Positions 1-8,152 of a DNA stretch of 64,000 bases are shown here, piece after piece. The notes below the pieces were generated by a model. It did no database searches. It saw only the letters and a list, made by a program, of their open reading frames with translations, and had not been told where the DNA came from. A program made the translations under genes and the position numbers. Source of the DNA: Aldehydirespirator sp965116865 (GTDB taxonomy: Bacteria; Actinomycetota; Acidimicrobiia; Acidimicrobiales; Aldehydirespiratoraceae); contig OZ220727.1 in the NCBI GenBank assembly GCA_965116865.1, positions 62,001 to 126,000 on the forward strand, read 5' to 3'. Each line of letters starts with the position of its first letter. Position 1 is the first letter of the stretch.

Positions 1-52
1 GTAGACCCAATACAGCGTACGTCCCGTCCGCAAGCCCAATGACGAGGTGCCC

Positions 53-646
53 ATGTCCGATCCCTCACACGCCGCCGTGTTGGCACAATCCCAGATGATG
101 ACCCAACCACCCCATCCAACGACGTCTGCAGAGCCATCGAGCGGGACGACCGACGCGGCGGAGGACGCTGCTGGGGCGGCCTACGCGGTGGACGGTGCAG
201 TCGGCGCCGAGTCTGGCGGGAGAGCAAGCCAGGCTGCGACCGTGGCTCGAGCGAGGATTGTCGGCACGTCCGCGGGAGCGATGGCAACGCTGGCGGCGGC
301 GCTCCTCGGCGTCGGTGTCACCATGCTGCTGCAGACGCTGAACACCAACAGCAACAGGATCTCCGACATCAATGCCAGCGTCATCAGCCTTCAGAGTTCG
401 GTGGATTCCAGATTCGCTGGGACCAGCATCAGAATCGACCGGCTGGAGGACCGTATGGGCGCCGAGTTCGACAAGGTGGACGCCAGATTCGACAAGGTGG
501 ACGCCAGATTCGACAAGGTGGACGCCAGATTCGACAAGGTGGACGCCAGATTCGACCGCATCGAGGCGATACTGGCAGCGTTGATCGCCTCGCTGGGCCA
601 GACTGACGCCGTGGAAGCGGCCTTGGAGGGGCGGCTCAGTCCGTAG
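53..646 (+). CDS. Membrane-anchored coiled-coil protein of unknown function
   Basis: I do not recognise a family. From the ATG at 53 (GAGG just upstream; an in-frame GTG lies at 47) the protein has an Ala/Thr/Ser/Pro-rich, probably disordered N-terminus of about 65 residues, then one hydrophobic segment at about residues 69-95. A helical coiled-coil tail follows, in which the heptad VDARFDK is repeated four times from an exact 21-bp DNA repeat. The layout suggests a single-pass protein with an extended helical domain. It resembles small membrane-linked coiled-coil proteins (DUF1640-like) only in general form. The perfect DNA repeat implies recent slippage. Gene call fairly sure; function unknown. 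Confidence 0.65.
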   Translation: MSDPSHAAVLAQSQMMTQPPHPTTSAEPSSGTTDAAEDAAGAAYAVDGAVGAESGGRASQAATVARARIVGTSAGAMATLAAALLGVGVTMLLQTLNTNSNRISDINASVISLQSSVDSRFAGTSIRIDRLEDRMGAEFDKVDARFDKVDARFDKVDARFDKVDARFDRIEAILAALIASLGQTDAVEAALEGRLSP

Positions 647-697
647 TCTCGGCGTCGGTGGTTCCTGCGGACCGGAAGTCTGTGCGAGACTGCCGGG

Positions 698-1381
698 GTG
701 ACAGCGGTGATCGCGCGTCGGGGCGCCAGCCAGGCTGCTCCCGAGAACACGGTGGAAGCCTTCCGGCTGGCTCGGGAACTCGGCGCCGACTGGGTGGAGC
801 TTGACGTGCGGCGCACCACCGACGGTGTGGCCGTGGTCCACCGCGACGCCCACCTGGCTGACGGGCGCCGCATCGGCCACCTCCACGCCGACGAACTGCC
901 CGACTACGTGCCCAGCCTGGCCGAGGCCCTGGAAGCTTGCGAGGGCATGGGGGTGCATCTCGAGATAAAGAACCTCCCCGACGACCCCGACTACGACAGT
1001 GAGTACCTCGTGGCCGACGCGGTGGCCGGCCTCATCGCCGCCTACCTCGGTCCCGAGCGGGCCTTGGTGTCGTCGTTCAACGTGGATGCCGCCGACGCGG
1101 TGCGGGTCGTCGATCCTGCGATCCCCACCGCGCTGATCTGCGGGATCGCGGCACCCGCGCAGGCCGTGGCACGGGCCCGCGCCCACAACATGGCGGCCGT
1201 GCACCCCTTCGACACCATGTGCGACGCGGCCTTCGTGCGCCGGGCCCACGACTCCGGGCTGGCCGTCAACGCGTGGATCATCAACGCCCCGCAGCGCATG
1301 TCGGAACTGCTGGCCATGGGCGTGGACGGGCTGATCACCGACGTCCCCGACGTCGCCCGCGCCCTAGTCGACGCAGCCTGA
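698..1381 (+). CDS. Glycerophosphodiester phosphodiesterase family protein with altered HR motif
   Basis: A GDPD-family TIM barrel; the family hydrolyses glycerophosphodiesters to glycerol-3-phosphate and an alcohol. At 227 residues it matches short bacterial GDPDs. PEN near residue 16, ELDV near residue 34, VVHRD near residue 47 and LEIKN near residue 86 fit the metal- and substrate-binding signature. The N-terminal motif reads IARRGAS where the family has AHRGAS, so the first catalytic histidine is arginine (CGT, one base from CAT). Activity may be lost or changed. The GTG start is right at the conserved barrel strand and leaves no signal peptide, so the enzyme is probably cytoplasmic. Confidence 0.85.
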   Translation: MTAVIARRGASQAAPENTVEAFRLARELGADWVELDVRRTTDGVAVVHRDAHLADGRRIGHLHADELPDYVPSLAEALEACEGMGVHLEIKNLPDDPDYDSEYLVADAVAGLIAAYLGPERALVSSFNVDAADAVRVVDPAIPTALICGIAAPAQAVARARAHNMAAVHPFDTMCDAAFVRRAHDSGLAVNAWIINAPQRMSELLAMGVDGLITDVPDVARALVDAA

Positions 1382-1467
1382 CAGCCAGAGGTCGAGCAGG
1401 CGGACCGCCGATGCCCGTCCTGGCAGCAGTGGCTCGAGCGGGCCTCGGGTCGCAGCGGGCAACAGCG

Positions 1468-1581
1468 GGAACAGCCGCCGGTCAGGGCAGGACTAGGCGC
1501 AGGGCTTGAAGCACGGGCACCGGTTGGCGCCGGTTTCGTGGAACAGCCGCCGGTCAGGGCAGGACTAGGCGCAGGGCTTGA
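1468..1581. repeat. 72-bp direct duplication at the 3' end of the lipid kinase gene
   Basis: A 42-bp sequence at 1468-1509 recurs at 1540-1581, offset exactly 72 bp. The right copy overlaps the stop codon and last codons of the convergent lipid kinase gene; the left copy lies downstream of it. It is one of several about-72-bp duplications in the window. Confidence 0.85.
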
Positions 1582-2482
1582 CTAGACGCAGGGCTTCCGG
1601 CGCCCAGCGGATCCGGAGGAGGGGAGCAGTGCCGAGGTGGTCGCCGTCGGCCTGGTAACCGGCGGGCGGATCGGAGAGCACCGTCAGGTCTGTGAGCCCC
1701 TCGTGAACCCTTGCTCCCGGCAGCCCGCGCACGTCGCCGGAGCGCAAGGCCTTCAACCCCAACGGCAGCAGGCGGTGCAGCGAAAGGGTGGGCAGCGTCA
1801 CCGCGGCCAGGGGCTCGTCCAGGCGCAAGCCTGGCACGAGGTCGAAGCTGCGGCCCCCCAAGTACGTGTAGGGGTTGGCGTTGAGCACGATCGTCAACAG
1901 GCCCTCGGCCAGCGGATTGCCGTCGGCATCGCGAACCTGCATCGGCGGGCGGCGTCGGTGTGCTCGCTGCATCCAGGTGGTGACTGCGGCGTAGATGAAC
2001 AGGGGATGCCCGGCCCAGCGCTTCAAAGGGCCGCGGCTCTCGACCAGCTCCACCACCGCCGCGTCGAACCCGATGCCGCAGTGGAACAGGAAGTACCGCC
2101 CGTCGACGGCCCCGAGACCGATCCTGGTGACGGCTCCCCGGTCGAGGGCGTCCAGGAGCTGCCCTACCGCGTCGACCGGGTCGTCGGGCAGGCCGATGAT
2201 GCGGGCGAACACATTGGTGCTTCCCCCCGGAAGGGCCGCCAAGGCGGTGTCGGTGCCGGCCAAGCCGTTGGCAGCCTCGTTGAGCGTGCCGTCTCCGCCG
2301 AGCACTACCACCGCATCGACTCCCTCGGAGGCGGCCGACCGGGCCAGCCTGGTCGCGTGGCCGCGCCGGACGGTCTCGGACAGCACCACCTCATGGTCGG
2401 CCGACAGCGCTTTCTGGATCACCACCCGCCGCCGCCCCGTCACCGACGAGGCCGCCGAGTTGACCAGCAGCAGTATCCGCAC
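1565..2482 (-). CDS. Diacylglycerol kinase-like lipid kinase (DagK/YegS family)
   Basis: Phosphorylates diacylglycerol or a related lipid alcohol using ATP, at the inner face of the membrane. The DAGK catalytic domain begins at once with RILLLVNSAAS. The nucleotide-binding motif VVLGGDGTLNEAANGL lies near residues 58-73, followed by LPGGSTNVFAR. The C-terminal beta-sandwich ends in a Trp-rich stretch and LVKPCA. The GTG at 2482 was chosen because the fold starts there, giving 305 residues, normal for the family. An upstream in-frame start at 2593 would add a low-complexity Gly/Arg tail and run into the etfB promoter. The gene is divergent from etfB, and its 3' end has been duplicated downstream. 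Confidence 0.87.
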   Translation of the reverse strand: MRILLLVNSAASSVTGRRRVVIQKALSADHEVVLSETVRRGHATRLARSAASEGVDAVVVLGGDGTLNEAANGLAGTDTALAALPGGSTNVFARIIGLPDDPVDAVGQLLDALDRGAVTRIGLGAVDGRYFLFHCGIGFDAAVVELVESRGPLKRWAGHPLFIYAAVTTWMQRAHRRRPPMQVRDADGNPLAEGLLTIVLNANPYTYLGGRSFDLVPGLRLDEPLAAVTLPTLSLHRLLPLGLKALRSGDVRGLPGARVHEGLTDLTVLSDPPAGYQADGDHLGTAPLLRIRWAPEALRLVKPCA

Positions 2483-2604
2483 CCGCCCAGTCTGTCCGCT
2501 CGCGGACCGAGCGCGCCGACCAGATCCGCCGCCGCCGCCGAGGTCTGCGATTACGACGGTGAGCGGGGTTCGTTTCTGGCTGTGCTCTGGCACACTTGGC
2601 GCTC

Positions 2605-3384
2605 ATGAAGGTTGCCGTCTGCGTGAAGCAGATCCCCGATCCCGCCGATCCCGGCGCGCTCGACCCCGAAACCAGGACGCTGCGGCGCGATGCGAAGCTC
2701 ATCCTCGACGAGTCCGACTCCTACGGGGTGGAGATGGCCCTGCAGCTGGTGGACGCCGCAGGCGAGGGCTCTGTTCATCTGGTCTCGATGGTGCCCAACG
2801 ACGAGGTGAGCGGCCTGCGCACGGCCCTCGCCATGGGCGCCGACTCCGCTACGCTCATCAGCGACGAGGCGCTGGCCGGCTCCGACGCTCTGGGCACTGC
2901 CCGCGTGCTCGCCGCGGCCATCGAGCGGGGCCAGCACGATCTGGTGCTGGCCGCCACCGAGTCCAGCGACGGCTACACCGGCGTGGTGCCCGCCCAGGTG
3001 GCCGAACTGCTCGGGCTGCCGTCGGTGACGTTCGCCAAACAGATCGCGGTGGAGGGCTCCACGGTCACCGTGCGCCGCCAGACCGAGGCCGGCGCCGACC
3101 TGGTCGAGTGCCCGCTGCCCGCGGTGGTGTCGGTGACAGCCGGAGTGGTCGAGCCCCGCTATCCGTCGTTCCGGGGGATCATGCAGGCCAAGAACAAGCC
3201 GGTCGACCGGTTGAGGATCGCCGATCTCGGCATCGCCGCCGAGCGGGTCGGCTGGGCCGGAGCGGGCCAGGAGATCACCGATGTCGCTGAGGCGCCCGAG
3301 CGGGCCGCGGGCGAGATCGTGGTGGACGAGGGCGACGCGCATGAGCGCATCGTCGCGTTCCTCGACGAGCTCAAGGCCATATAG
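2605..3384 (+). CDS. etfB: Electron transfer flavoprotein subunit beta
   Basis: Small subunit of the soluble ETF heterodimer, which passes electrons from acyl-CoA dehydrogenases and similar flavoenzymes to the quinone pool. The start MKVAVCVKQIPDP is diagnostic. The AMP-binding and partner-recognition regions are present (DLVLAATESSDGYTGVVPAQ near residues 112-131; VEPRYPSFRGIMQAKNKP near residues 184-201). 259 residues is the usual length. ATG at 2605 fits the family start better than an in-frame TTG nine bases upstream. etfA follows after 12 nt, so the two are co-transcribed. Confidence 0.96.
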   Translation: MKVAVCVKQIPDPADPGALDPETRTLRRDAKLILDESDSYGVEMALQLVDAAGEGSVHLVSMVPNDEVSGLRTALAMGADSATLISDEALAGSDALGTARVLAAAIERGQHDLVLAATESSDGYTGVVPAQVAELLGLPSVTFAKQIAVEGSTVTVRRQTEAGADLVECPLPAVVSVTAGVVEPRYPSFRGIMQAKNKPVDRLRIADLGIAAERVGWAGAGQEITDVAEAPERAAGEIVVDEGDAHERIVAFLDELKAI

Positions 3385-3396
3385 GGAGGCTCGGCT

Positions 3397-4371
3397 ATGA
3401 CGCTTGACAAGATCTGGGTGTTCTGTGAGGCCGGGCCCGACGGCGTGGCAACGATCACGCTGGAGATGCTGGCCAAGGCCCGGGAACTGGCCGGCACCGT
3501 AGAGGTGTTCTGCGGGGGGGACGGCGCGGCCTGCGCGGACGAACTCGGCGACCATGGGGTCACCGCGGTGTACGCCACCGGCGACCTCGAGGGGCGGATG
3601 AAGGGCGTGTCGGTCGCCTCGGCGGTGGCCGCAGCCATCACCGGCGGCGGCGGTGTGGCCGCCCCGGACGCATTCCTGCTGGGCACCACCTACGACGGCC
3701 GCGACGTCGCCGCCCGGCTGTCGGTGAAGCTGGACGTCGGCGTGTTGTCGAACGTGGTCGACCTGCGCCTCGACGGGGACCGCCTCGTGGGAGTCGAGCC
3801 GGTGTTCGGCGGCACTCTCAACGTGACGTCCCGGTTCTCTGGCGGCGGCCCCGACATCTGGCTGGTCCGCCCGAAGTCCTTCGAGCCCTCGCCGGTGGGC
3901 GGTCCCGCGGCGGAGGTCGTGGCTCTACCTGTTCCCGACCTCGGCACGACCGGGGGAGCCGTGGTACGGGACCGCTTCACCGAGGAGTCCGAAGGCCCCA
4001 AGCTCGACGAGGCTGCCATCGTGGTCTCCGGCGGGCGGGGACTGGGCGCCGCCGACGCCTATTCCATGATCGAGGGCCTGGCCAAGCAACTGGGCGCCGC
4101 TCCGGGGGCCAGCCGGGCCATCGTCGACGCAGGCTGGGTGCCCTACAGCTACCAGGTCGGCCAGACCGGCAAGGTCGTCAAGCCCACCGTGTACATCGCC
4201 TGCGGCATCTCGGGCGCCACCCAGCATCTGGTGGGCATGAAGGGCTCCAAGAACATCATCGCCATCAACAAGGACTCCGAGGCCCCCATCTTCGCGGTCG
4301 CCGACCTCGGCATCGTCGGCGACGTCCACAAGGTGCTGCCCAAACTCGCTGAGGCACTGGAGGGCCGCTGA
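3397..4371 (+). CDS. etfA: Electron transfer flavoprotein subunit alpha
   Basis: Large FAD-binding subunit of ETF, partner of the preceding etfB. The N-terminal half is the alpha/beta domain that packs on the beta subunit. The C-terminal FAD domain is clear: VVSGGRGLG, VDAGWVPYSYQVGQTGK, YIACGISGATQHLVGM and SKNIIAINKD, which contact FAD in known ETFs. 324 residues is standard. The spacer from etfB carries GGGAGG before the ATG. Together the pair supports beta-oxidation-type electron flow; no dehydrogenase is in the immediate neighbourhood. Confidence 0.97.
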   Translation: MTLDKIWVFCEAGPDGVATITLEMLAKARELAGTVEVFCGGDGAACADELGDHGVTAVYATGDLEGRMKGVSVASAVAAAITGGGGVAAPDAFLLGTTYDGRDVAARLSVKLDVGVLSNVVDLRLDGDRLVGVEPVFGGTLNVTSRFSGGGPDIWLVRPKSFEPSPVGGPAAEVVALPVPDLGTTGGAVVRDRFTEESEGPKLDEAAIVVSGGRGLGAADAYSMIEGLAKQLGAAPGASRAIVDAGWVPYSYQVGQTGKVVKPTVYIACGISGATQHLVGMKGSKNIIAINKDSEAPIFAVADLGIVGDVHKVLPKLAEALEGR

Positions 4372-4422
4372 CGAGGCGGGGCCCGTGCTCCCCGCAACCG
4401 GGGGACCCGTTCCCGCTCGACG

Positions 4423-5190
4423 CTAGACCAGGGGCCAGGGCCAGCGCTGGCCGTGGCCGTCGGAGGGGAAACGTCCCGCGGCCACCAGCGTCTTGGCCCG
4501 GGCCAGCGTGGCGTGCTGCTCGCCTTCGGTGAGCGTCGCGGACAGGCGCTCGGGCAGGCCGGCGTCCAGCAGTGCCCGCAGAGCGCGGACGATGTCGTCG
4601 GGCAGTCCCTCGCCGGCGAAGTCCCAGATCACGGTGCGCAGCTTGAACTGGGCGTGGAACGACAGGCCGTTGTCGATGGCCCAGACGGTGCCGTCGGTTC
4701 CGAGCAGGCAGTGACCCGACTTGCGGTCGGTGTTGTTGATCACGATGTCGAGCGCGCAGATGCGTTCCAGTTCGGGCCTGAGCCGCTCCTGTTCCGACAA
4801 CGTGAAGTAGTGCTCCTCGAAATGGGCGGGCATGAACAGCTGCAACGACCCCTCGTCGAAGGGCAAGTCGTCGCGCACGACGGTGGGAGGCACCACACCC
4901 CAGCCCAGCGCGGCGTCCACCCAGAAGGCGCCCGCCTCGCGGTGGGCCAGACCGGCGGGGAAGTCCCACAGCGGCCGCTCGCCCCGCACCGGCTTGTAGA
5001 CGGCCTGGGCGTCGAGCCCCTCGTGGGTCACGTCCACCAGGAAGGTCGCGTTGGAGCTGTAGGGCATCCTTCCCCTCAGATCCACCTCGCCGCCTGCCAG
5101 AAGCTCCAGCGCCCGGCCGGTCTCGATGGGCGGGCGGTCCCGGATGGGGGACTGGCCGTCGGCGGTCTCGCTCGCGCTCAGTTGTGGCAC
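4423..5190 (-). CDS. SCO1664 family protein (PI3/4-kinase-like fold)
   Basis: Member of the actinobacterial SCO1664 family, which has a degenerate phosphatidylinositol 3/4-kinase-like fold; the biochemical role is not established. From the GTG at 5190 (255 residues), conserved blocks include VYKPVRGERPLWDFP (nucleotide-binding lysine region), CALDIVINNTDRKSGHCLLG (catalytic-loop-like, N/D/R residues) and WAIDNGLSF (metal-binding Asp). The start overlaps the DUF3090 stop by 13 nt, so translation is probably coupled. With the two genes upstream it forms a trio conserved across Actinobacteria, often near mycothiol ligase mshC, which is not in this window. Confidence 0.88.
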   Translation of the reverse strand: MPQLSASETADGQSPIRDRPPIETGRALELLAGGEVDLRGRMPYSSNATFLVDVTHEGLDAQAVYKPVRGERPLWDFPAGLAHREAGAFWVDAALGWGVVPPTVVRDDLPFDEGSLQLFMPAHFEEHYFTLSEQERLRPELERICALDIVINNTDRKSGHCLLGTDGTVWAIDNGLSFHAQFKLRTVIWDFAGEGLPDDIVRALRALLDAGLPERLSATLTEGEQHATLARAKTLVAAGRFPSDGHGQRWPWPLV

Positions 5191-5666
5191 GGGCACCAGT
5201 CCCCGTCGGACGGTTCCAGAGGACGCAGGCAATAGCGGCACGGGGCCCGGCCGGCGGCCACCACAGCCCGGGCCCGGCTCACCAGCGCCCTGACCTGCGG
5301 ACAAGTCAGGGCGAATCGAGCCGAGGCTCCGGTGCTGTCGGGATCCTCGACCAACTCCTCGGCGACCAGGATCACCCGGCCCTCCTGCTGGTCGTAGGCG
5401 ATTCCCAGCGCGCCGATCGTCCATGCCTCCACGACGGGCTCGCGCATGTCGAGGTCGTCGGGCGGGTCGCCCTCCCCGTCGGCGGGAAACTCGCTCAGCA
5501 CCCGCTCGAGGTACTCGGCCAGGGCGGCCGCTTGGCGTTTCTCGAACTTGAGCGACACCAGCTCGCCCTCGGCCAGGCACTGAAGGTAGAAGACGCGCTG
5601 GCCCTTGGGCCCGAGCGTTCCCACCGTGAGCATGTCGACCGACTCGAAGTGGAACGACTCGCTCAC
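5178..5666 (-). CDS. DUF3090 family protein
   Basis: Conserved actinobacterial DUF3090 protein of unknown function, 162 residues. The N-terminal beta-rich half (SFHFESVDMLTVGTLGPKGQ) is typical. The C-terminus carries Cys pairs, CRYCLRPL and DWCPC, likely a small zinc-binding module. The GTG start overlaps the TGA of the upstream phosphomutase gene (GTGA), and the 3' end overlaps the SCO1664-family gene, giving a tightly coupled three-gene operon. The fixed association with a histidine phosphatase and a kinase-like protein suggests a shared pathway, but that is inference. Confidence 0.9.
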   Translation of the reverse strand: MSESFHFESVDMLTVGTLGPKGQRVFYLQCLAEGELVSLKFEKRQAAALAEYLERVLSEFPADGEGDPPDDLDMREPVVEAWTIGALGIAYDQQEGRVILVAEELVEDPDSTGASARFALTCPQVRALVSRARAVVAAGRAPCRYCLRPLEPSDGDWCPCHN

Positions 5667-6340
5667 GACGGACACAGCTCGCGTAGATCGTCGCCGGTGT
5701 TGTTCACGGTGAGGAGCAGCGGACCGTCGGGATGGTAGGCGATGGCCGTCACCGAGCAGGGCGAGATCACGATCCGCTGGAACAGGTCCAACGGCGTGCC
5801 GGCGGCGGCGGCCGCGACCGCCTTGATCACATCGGCGTGGGACACCGCGACCACGGTGCAGCCCCGGTGACGGGCACAGAGGGCGGCCACCACGTCGAGG
5901 GCACGGGCCTGCATCTCGGCGAACGACTCCCCTCCAGGAAACCGGAACCCGCTCGGGTGGCGCTGCACCGTGGTCCACTCCTTGCTGCGGCGCAGGCTCT
6001 GCAGCTTGCGACCCGTCCACCGGCCGAAGTCGCACTCGACCAGTCCCGGGCAGCGCCGCACCCGCAGTTTGCAGGCTCGGGCGATGGGCGCGGCCGTCTC
6101 GACCGCGCGCTCCATGGGCGAGGCATAGACCGCCTCGACCCGGCCCAGCTCGGCCAGCCGCTCACCCACCCGCCGAGCCTGCTCCACACCGTCGGGAGAC
6201 AGATGCAGCCCCGGGGCCCGGCCCGGCAGCACCGATCCCGTGGTGGGTGTCTGCCCGTGGCGCACGAACAGCACGACTGCCGCGCCTGCCTCATGCTTGG
6301 GGGCGGGCTTGGCCGAAGTGCGGGCAGATCTGGTGGCCAT
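5663..6340 (-). CDS. MSMEG_4193-family histidine phosphatase / phosphomutase-like protein
   Basis: Histidine phosphatase superfamily (phosphoglycerate mutase-like), in the actinobacterial MSMEG_4193 group; substrate unknown. The catalytic RHGQ motif is near residue 27 (LFVRHGQTPTTGSVLPGRAPG), the second conserved region is SPMERAVETA, the acidic acceptor lies in LVECDFGRWTGRKL, and the second histidine is in VVAVSHADVIK. ATG at 6340 gives 225 residues; longer in-frame starts only add unconserved sequence. It is the first gene of the trio with DUF3090 and SCO1664. A short Ala/Lys/Ser-rich lead precedes the domain. Confidence 0.92.
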   Translation of the reverse strand: MATRSARTSAKPAPKHEAGAAVVLFVRHGQTPTTGSVLPGRAPGLHLSPDGVEQARRVGERLAELGRVEAVYASPMERAVETAAPIARACKLRVRRCPGLVECDFGRWTGRKLQSLRRSKEWTTVQRHPSGFRFPGGESFAEMQARALDVVAALCARHRGCTVVAVSHADVIKAVAAAAAGTPLDLFQRIVISPCSVTAIAYHPDGPLLLTVNNTGDDLRELCPS

Positions 6341-6474
6341 GGTGCAGGCCAAGGTAGCCTGATCGCCTATGGAGTCCGCCGAGCCGCTTGAAGTCCTGAG
6401 GTCGAGACGAGCCGTCGTGCTCATTTCTTGTTCGCCGGCTCTGCACCGAAAGCTAGGATTCCGCCGGCCACTGT

Positions 6475-6882
6475 ATGCCGGCAAGGAACGATGAGCGCCG
6501 ACGATGTGATCGCCGATGCGTTGAGCCTCGGATCCGCGAGGAGAAGCGTCGTCGACAGTTCATCTTTTCGACTCACAACGCCAATATCCCGGTCCTGGGC
6601 GATGCGGAGCTGATACTGGGGCTGCACGCCTCCTTCTCGGACCGTATTGAGACCCGGAGCCCGGGCAGGCTGCCCAATACGATCACGGTGGATGGGATGC
6701 GATCCAGCGCTCGCTATGCCAGGAACCAGACCCTGGTGAACATCATGCGCGACTACGGCTACGTCGACGCCCGGGGCATGGGGATCCGCAGCAATGTCAT
6801 ACCGAGCATGGTGGCCCACAACGGCACTGAACCGGAGTTCGTTGAGGACGACTACCGCTTCACGGCCCGTCTCTGGAAGTAG
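6475..6882 (+). pseudogene. Chimeric relic of two genes: ABC-type ATPase end plus AlbA_2-type regulator end
   Basis: An open frame joins two unrelated 3'-terminal fragments. Residues about 20-50 read like the D-loop/H-loop end of an SMC/ABC-type ATPase (QFIFSTHNANIPVLGDAEL). After an unrelated stretch, the last 60 residues (NIMRDYGYVDARGMGIRSNV, then NGTEPEF) match the C-terminus of AlbA_2/Schlafen-like DNA-binding ATPases. No N-terminal domain of either is present. The assignments rest on remembered motifs. Best read as the debris of two accessory genes fused by deletion. A short expressed protein cannot be excluded. Confidence 0.6.
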
Positions 6883-6885
6883 CCT

Positions 6886-7566
6886 GTGGAGTCCCCCGGC
6901 CCGCGCCGCGTCCTTGCCGAGGTGGCCTCAAAGGTGACCGCGTGCCGGGTGTGCCCCCGGCTGGTGGAGTGGCGCGAGCAGGTCGGGCGCACCAAGAGGG
7001 CCGCCTACAGCGACGACGAGTACTGGGCCCGTGGCGTGCCCGGGTTCGGCGACCCCGGCGCCCGCCTGCTGGTGGTCGGCCTCGCGCCCGCGGCCCACGG
7101 CGCCAACCGCACCGGCCGGATGTTCACCGGCGACCGCTCCGGGGACTGGCTGTACCGGGCCCTGTACCGCGCCGGCTACGCCAACCAGCCCCAGTCGACC
7201 CGTCTCGGTGACGGTCTGGTCCTCACCGGAGCATGGATCACTGCGCCGGTGAAGTGCGCGCCGCCCGGCAACAAGCCCACCCCCGCCGAACGCGACGCCT
7301 GCATGCCGTTCATGAGGCGCGAACTGGCCGCGCTCGGCTCGGTGAAGGTGGTGGTGGTGCTGAGCGGCTTCGCTCACCAAGTCGTGTGGCGCGAACTCGG
7401 ATCGGGTACACGGCCTCGCTTCGCTCATGGGGCAGAGGCCCCCTTGCCCGGTGACCGGACGCTGCTGTGCAGCTACCACCCCAGCCAGCAGAACACCTTC
7501 ACCGGCCGCCTCACCGAGTCAATGCTCGACGCCGTCTTCACCAGAGCGCGGGAACTGAGTGGATGA
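6886..7566 (+). CDS. udgB: Type 5 uracil-DNA glycosylase (UdgB family)
   Basis: Iron-sulfur family 5 uracil-DNA glycosylase, which excises uracil (and often hypoxanthine) in base-excision repair. Four cysteines suited to a 4Fe-4S cluster are at C20 and C23 (CRVCPRL), about C124 (VKCAPPGNKP) and about C140 (RDACMPF). Motif A is GLAPAAHGANRTGRMFTGD and the leucine-loop motif is CSYHPSQQNTFTGRL. 226 residues is normal for UdgB. The GTG start was chosen because the N-terminal helix starts there. The stop overlaps the in-frame upstream ATG (7563) of the next gene. Confidence 0.93.
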   Translation: MESPGPRRVLAEVASKVTACRVCPRLVEWREQVGRTKRAAYSDDEYWARGVPGFGDPGARLLVVGLAPAAHGANRTGRMFTGDRSGDWLYRALYRAGYANQPQSTRLGDGLVLTGAWITAPVKCAPPGNKPTPAERDACMPFMRRELAALGSVKVVVVLSGFAHQVVWRELGSGTRPRFAHGAEAPLPGDRTLLCSYHPSQQNTFTGRLTESMLDAVFTRARELSG

Positions 7567-7592
7567 CGTCAGCCGGTAGCCTCAGACCCGCT

Positions 7593-7994
7593 ATGCGCTC
7601 ACGCCTTCGTCCTGTCTGGGTTCTCGCCGCGGCTGTCGTGCTGGTGGTGTCGGGGTGCGGCAACAGCGCCGATCCCGACACGTGGGAGGAGGCCGAGCAG
7701 GACGAACGCTTCGTCGACGAGGAGTTTGGAGCCGAGTCTGCGGTTGAGCACAACTTCATCGCCTCGTGCATGGAGGCCAACACCGAGAACCTCACCGAAG
7801 CAGAGGCCCGAGTGCTGTGCGGGTGCTCCTTCGACGGGCTGCGCCAGAGCCTGAAGCTCAAGGAGTTCCAGTCCCTCGACAAGGCCCTGCGGGAGAATCC
7901 AAACCCGAGCGACTTGGACGAGGAGCCCGAGGACCTGTGGGACGATATCGCGGAAGGCATCTTCGAGGGATGCGCCCGCAAGGTCGACGCCTGA
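7593..7994 (+). CDS. Small secreted lipoprotein of unknown function
   Basis: Predicted lipoprotein: basic start MRSRLRPV, hydrophobic core WVLAAAVVLVVSG, then a lipobox with the acylated Cys at about residue 22. The mature part (about 110 residues) is strongly acidic and has four more cysteines (SC, LCGC, GC) that could form two disulfides. No family recognised. ATG at 7593 gives an ideal signal peptide; an in-frame ATG at 7563 that overlaps the udgB stop (ATGA) would lengthen the n-region by ten residues. Probably co-transcribed with udgB. Confidence 0.8.
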   Translation: MRSRLRPVWVLAAAVVLVVSGCGNSADPDTWEEAEQDERFVDEEFGAESAVEHNFIASCMEANTENLTEAEARVLCGCSFDGLRQSLKLKEFQSLDKALRENPNPSDLDEEPEDLWDDIAEGIFEGCARKVDA

Positions 7995-8056
7995 GGCCCG
8001 CGTGGTGACGCCCACGCCCGCCGTCGAGGAGCTGCCGCCACCAGTGTCCCGAGTGA

Positions 8057-8152
8057 CTAGTTCCTCGCGGTTATGTCTTTGCGGTGGACGGCGTTTCTGG
8101 TGGCACACCGGTCGATGAACAGCGGGCGACTGCCGAGCACTCTCATGTCGCC
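8057..8152 (-). pseudogene. Gene-end relic, homologous to 22557-22648
   Basis: Reading on the minus strand, about 30 codons (PLFIDRCATRN, then AVHRKDITARN and a stop) match the plus-strand sequence at 22557-22648 (PLFTDRR, then AVHRKDTTARN and a stop). The shared stop and substitutions mostly between similar residues suggest the decayed 3' end of one gene family. I cannot name the family. It abuts the 61-bp array. Confidence 0.45.

Noticed and set aside
65..1249. A 394-codon minus-strand open frame across the coiled-coil and GDPD genes
   Set aside because: Its translation is His/Gly/Val-rich and antisense to two recognisable proteins; typical of GC-rich third-position bias.
4372..4422. Bidirectional terminator between etfA and the SCO1664-family gene
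   Set aside because: The gap is GC-rich with several weak alternative hairpins and no U-run on either strand; not specific enough.
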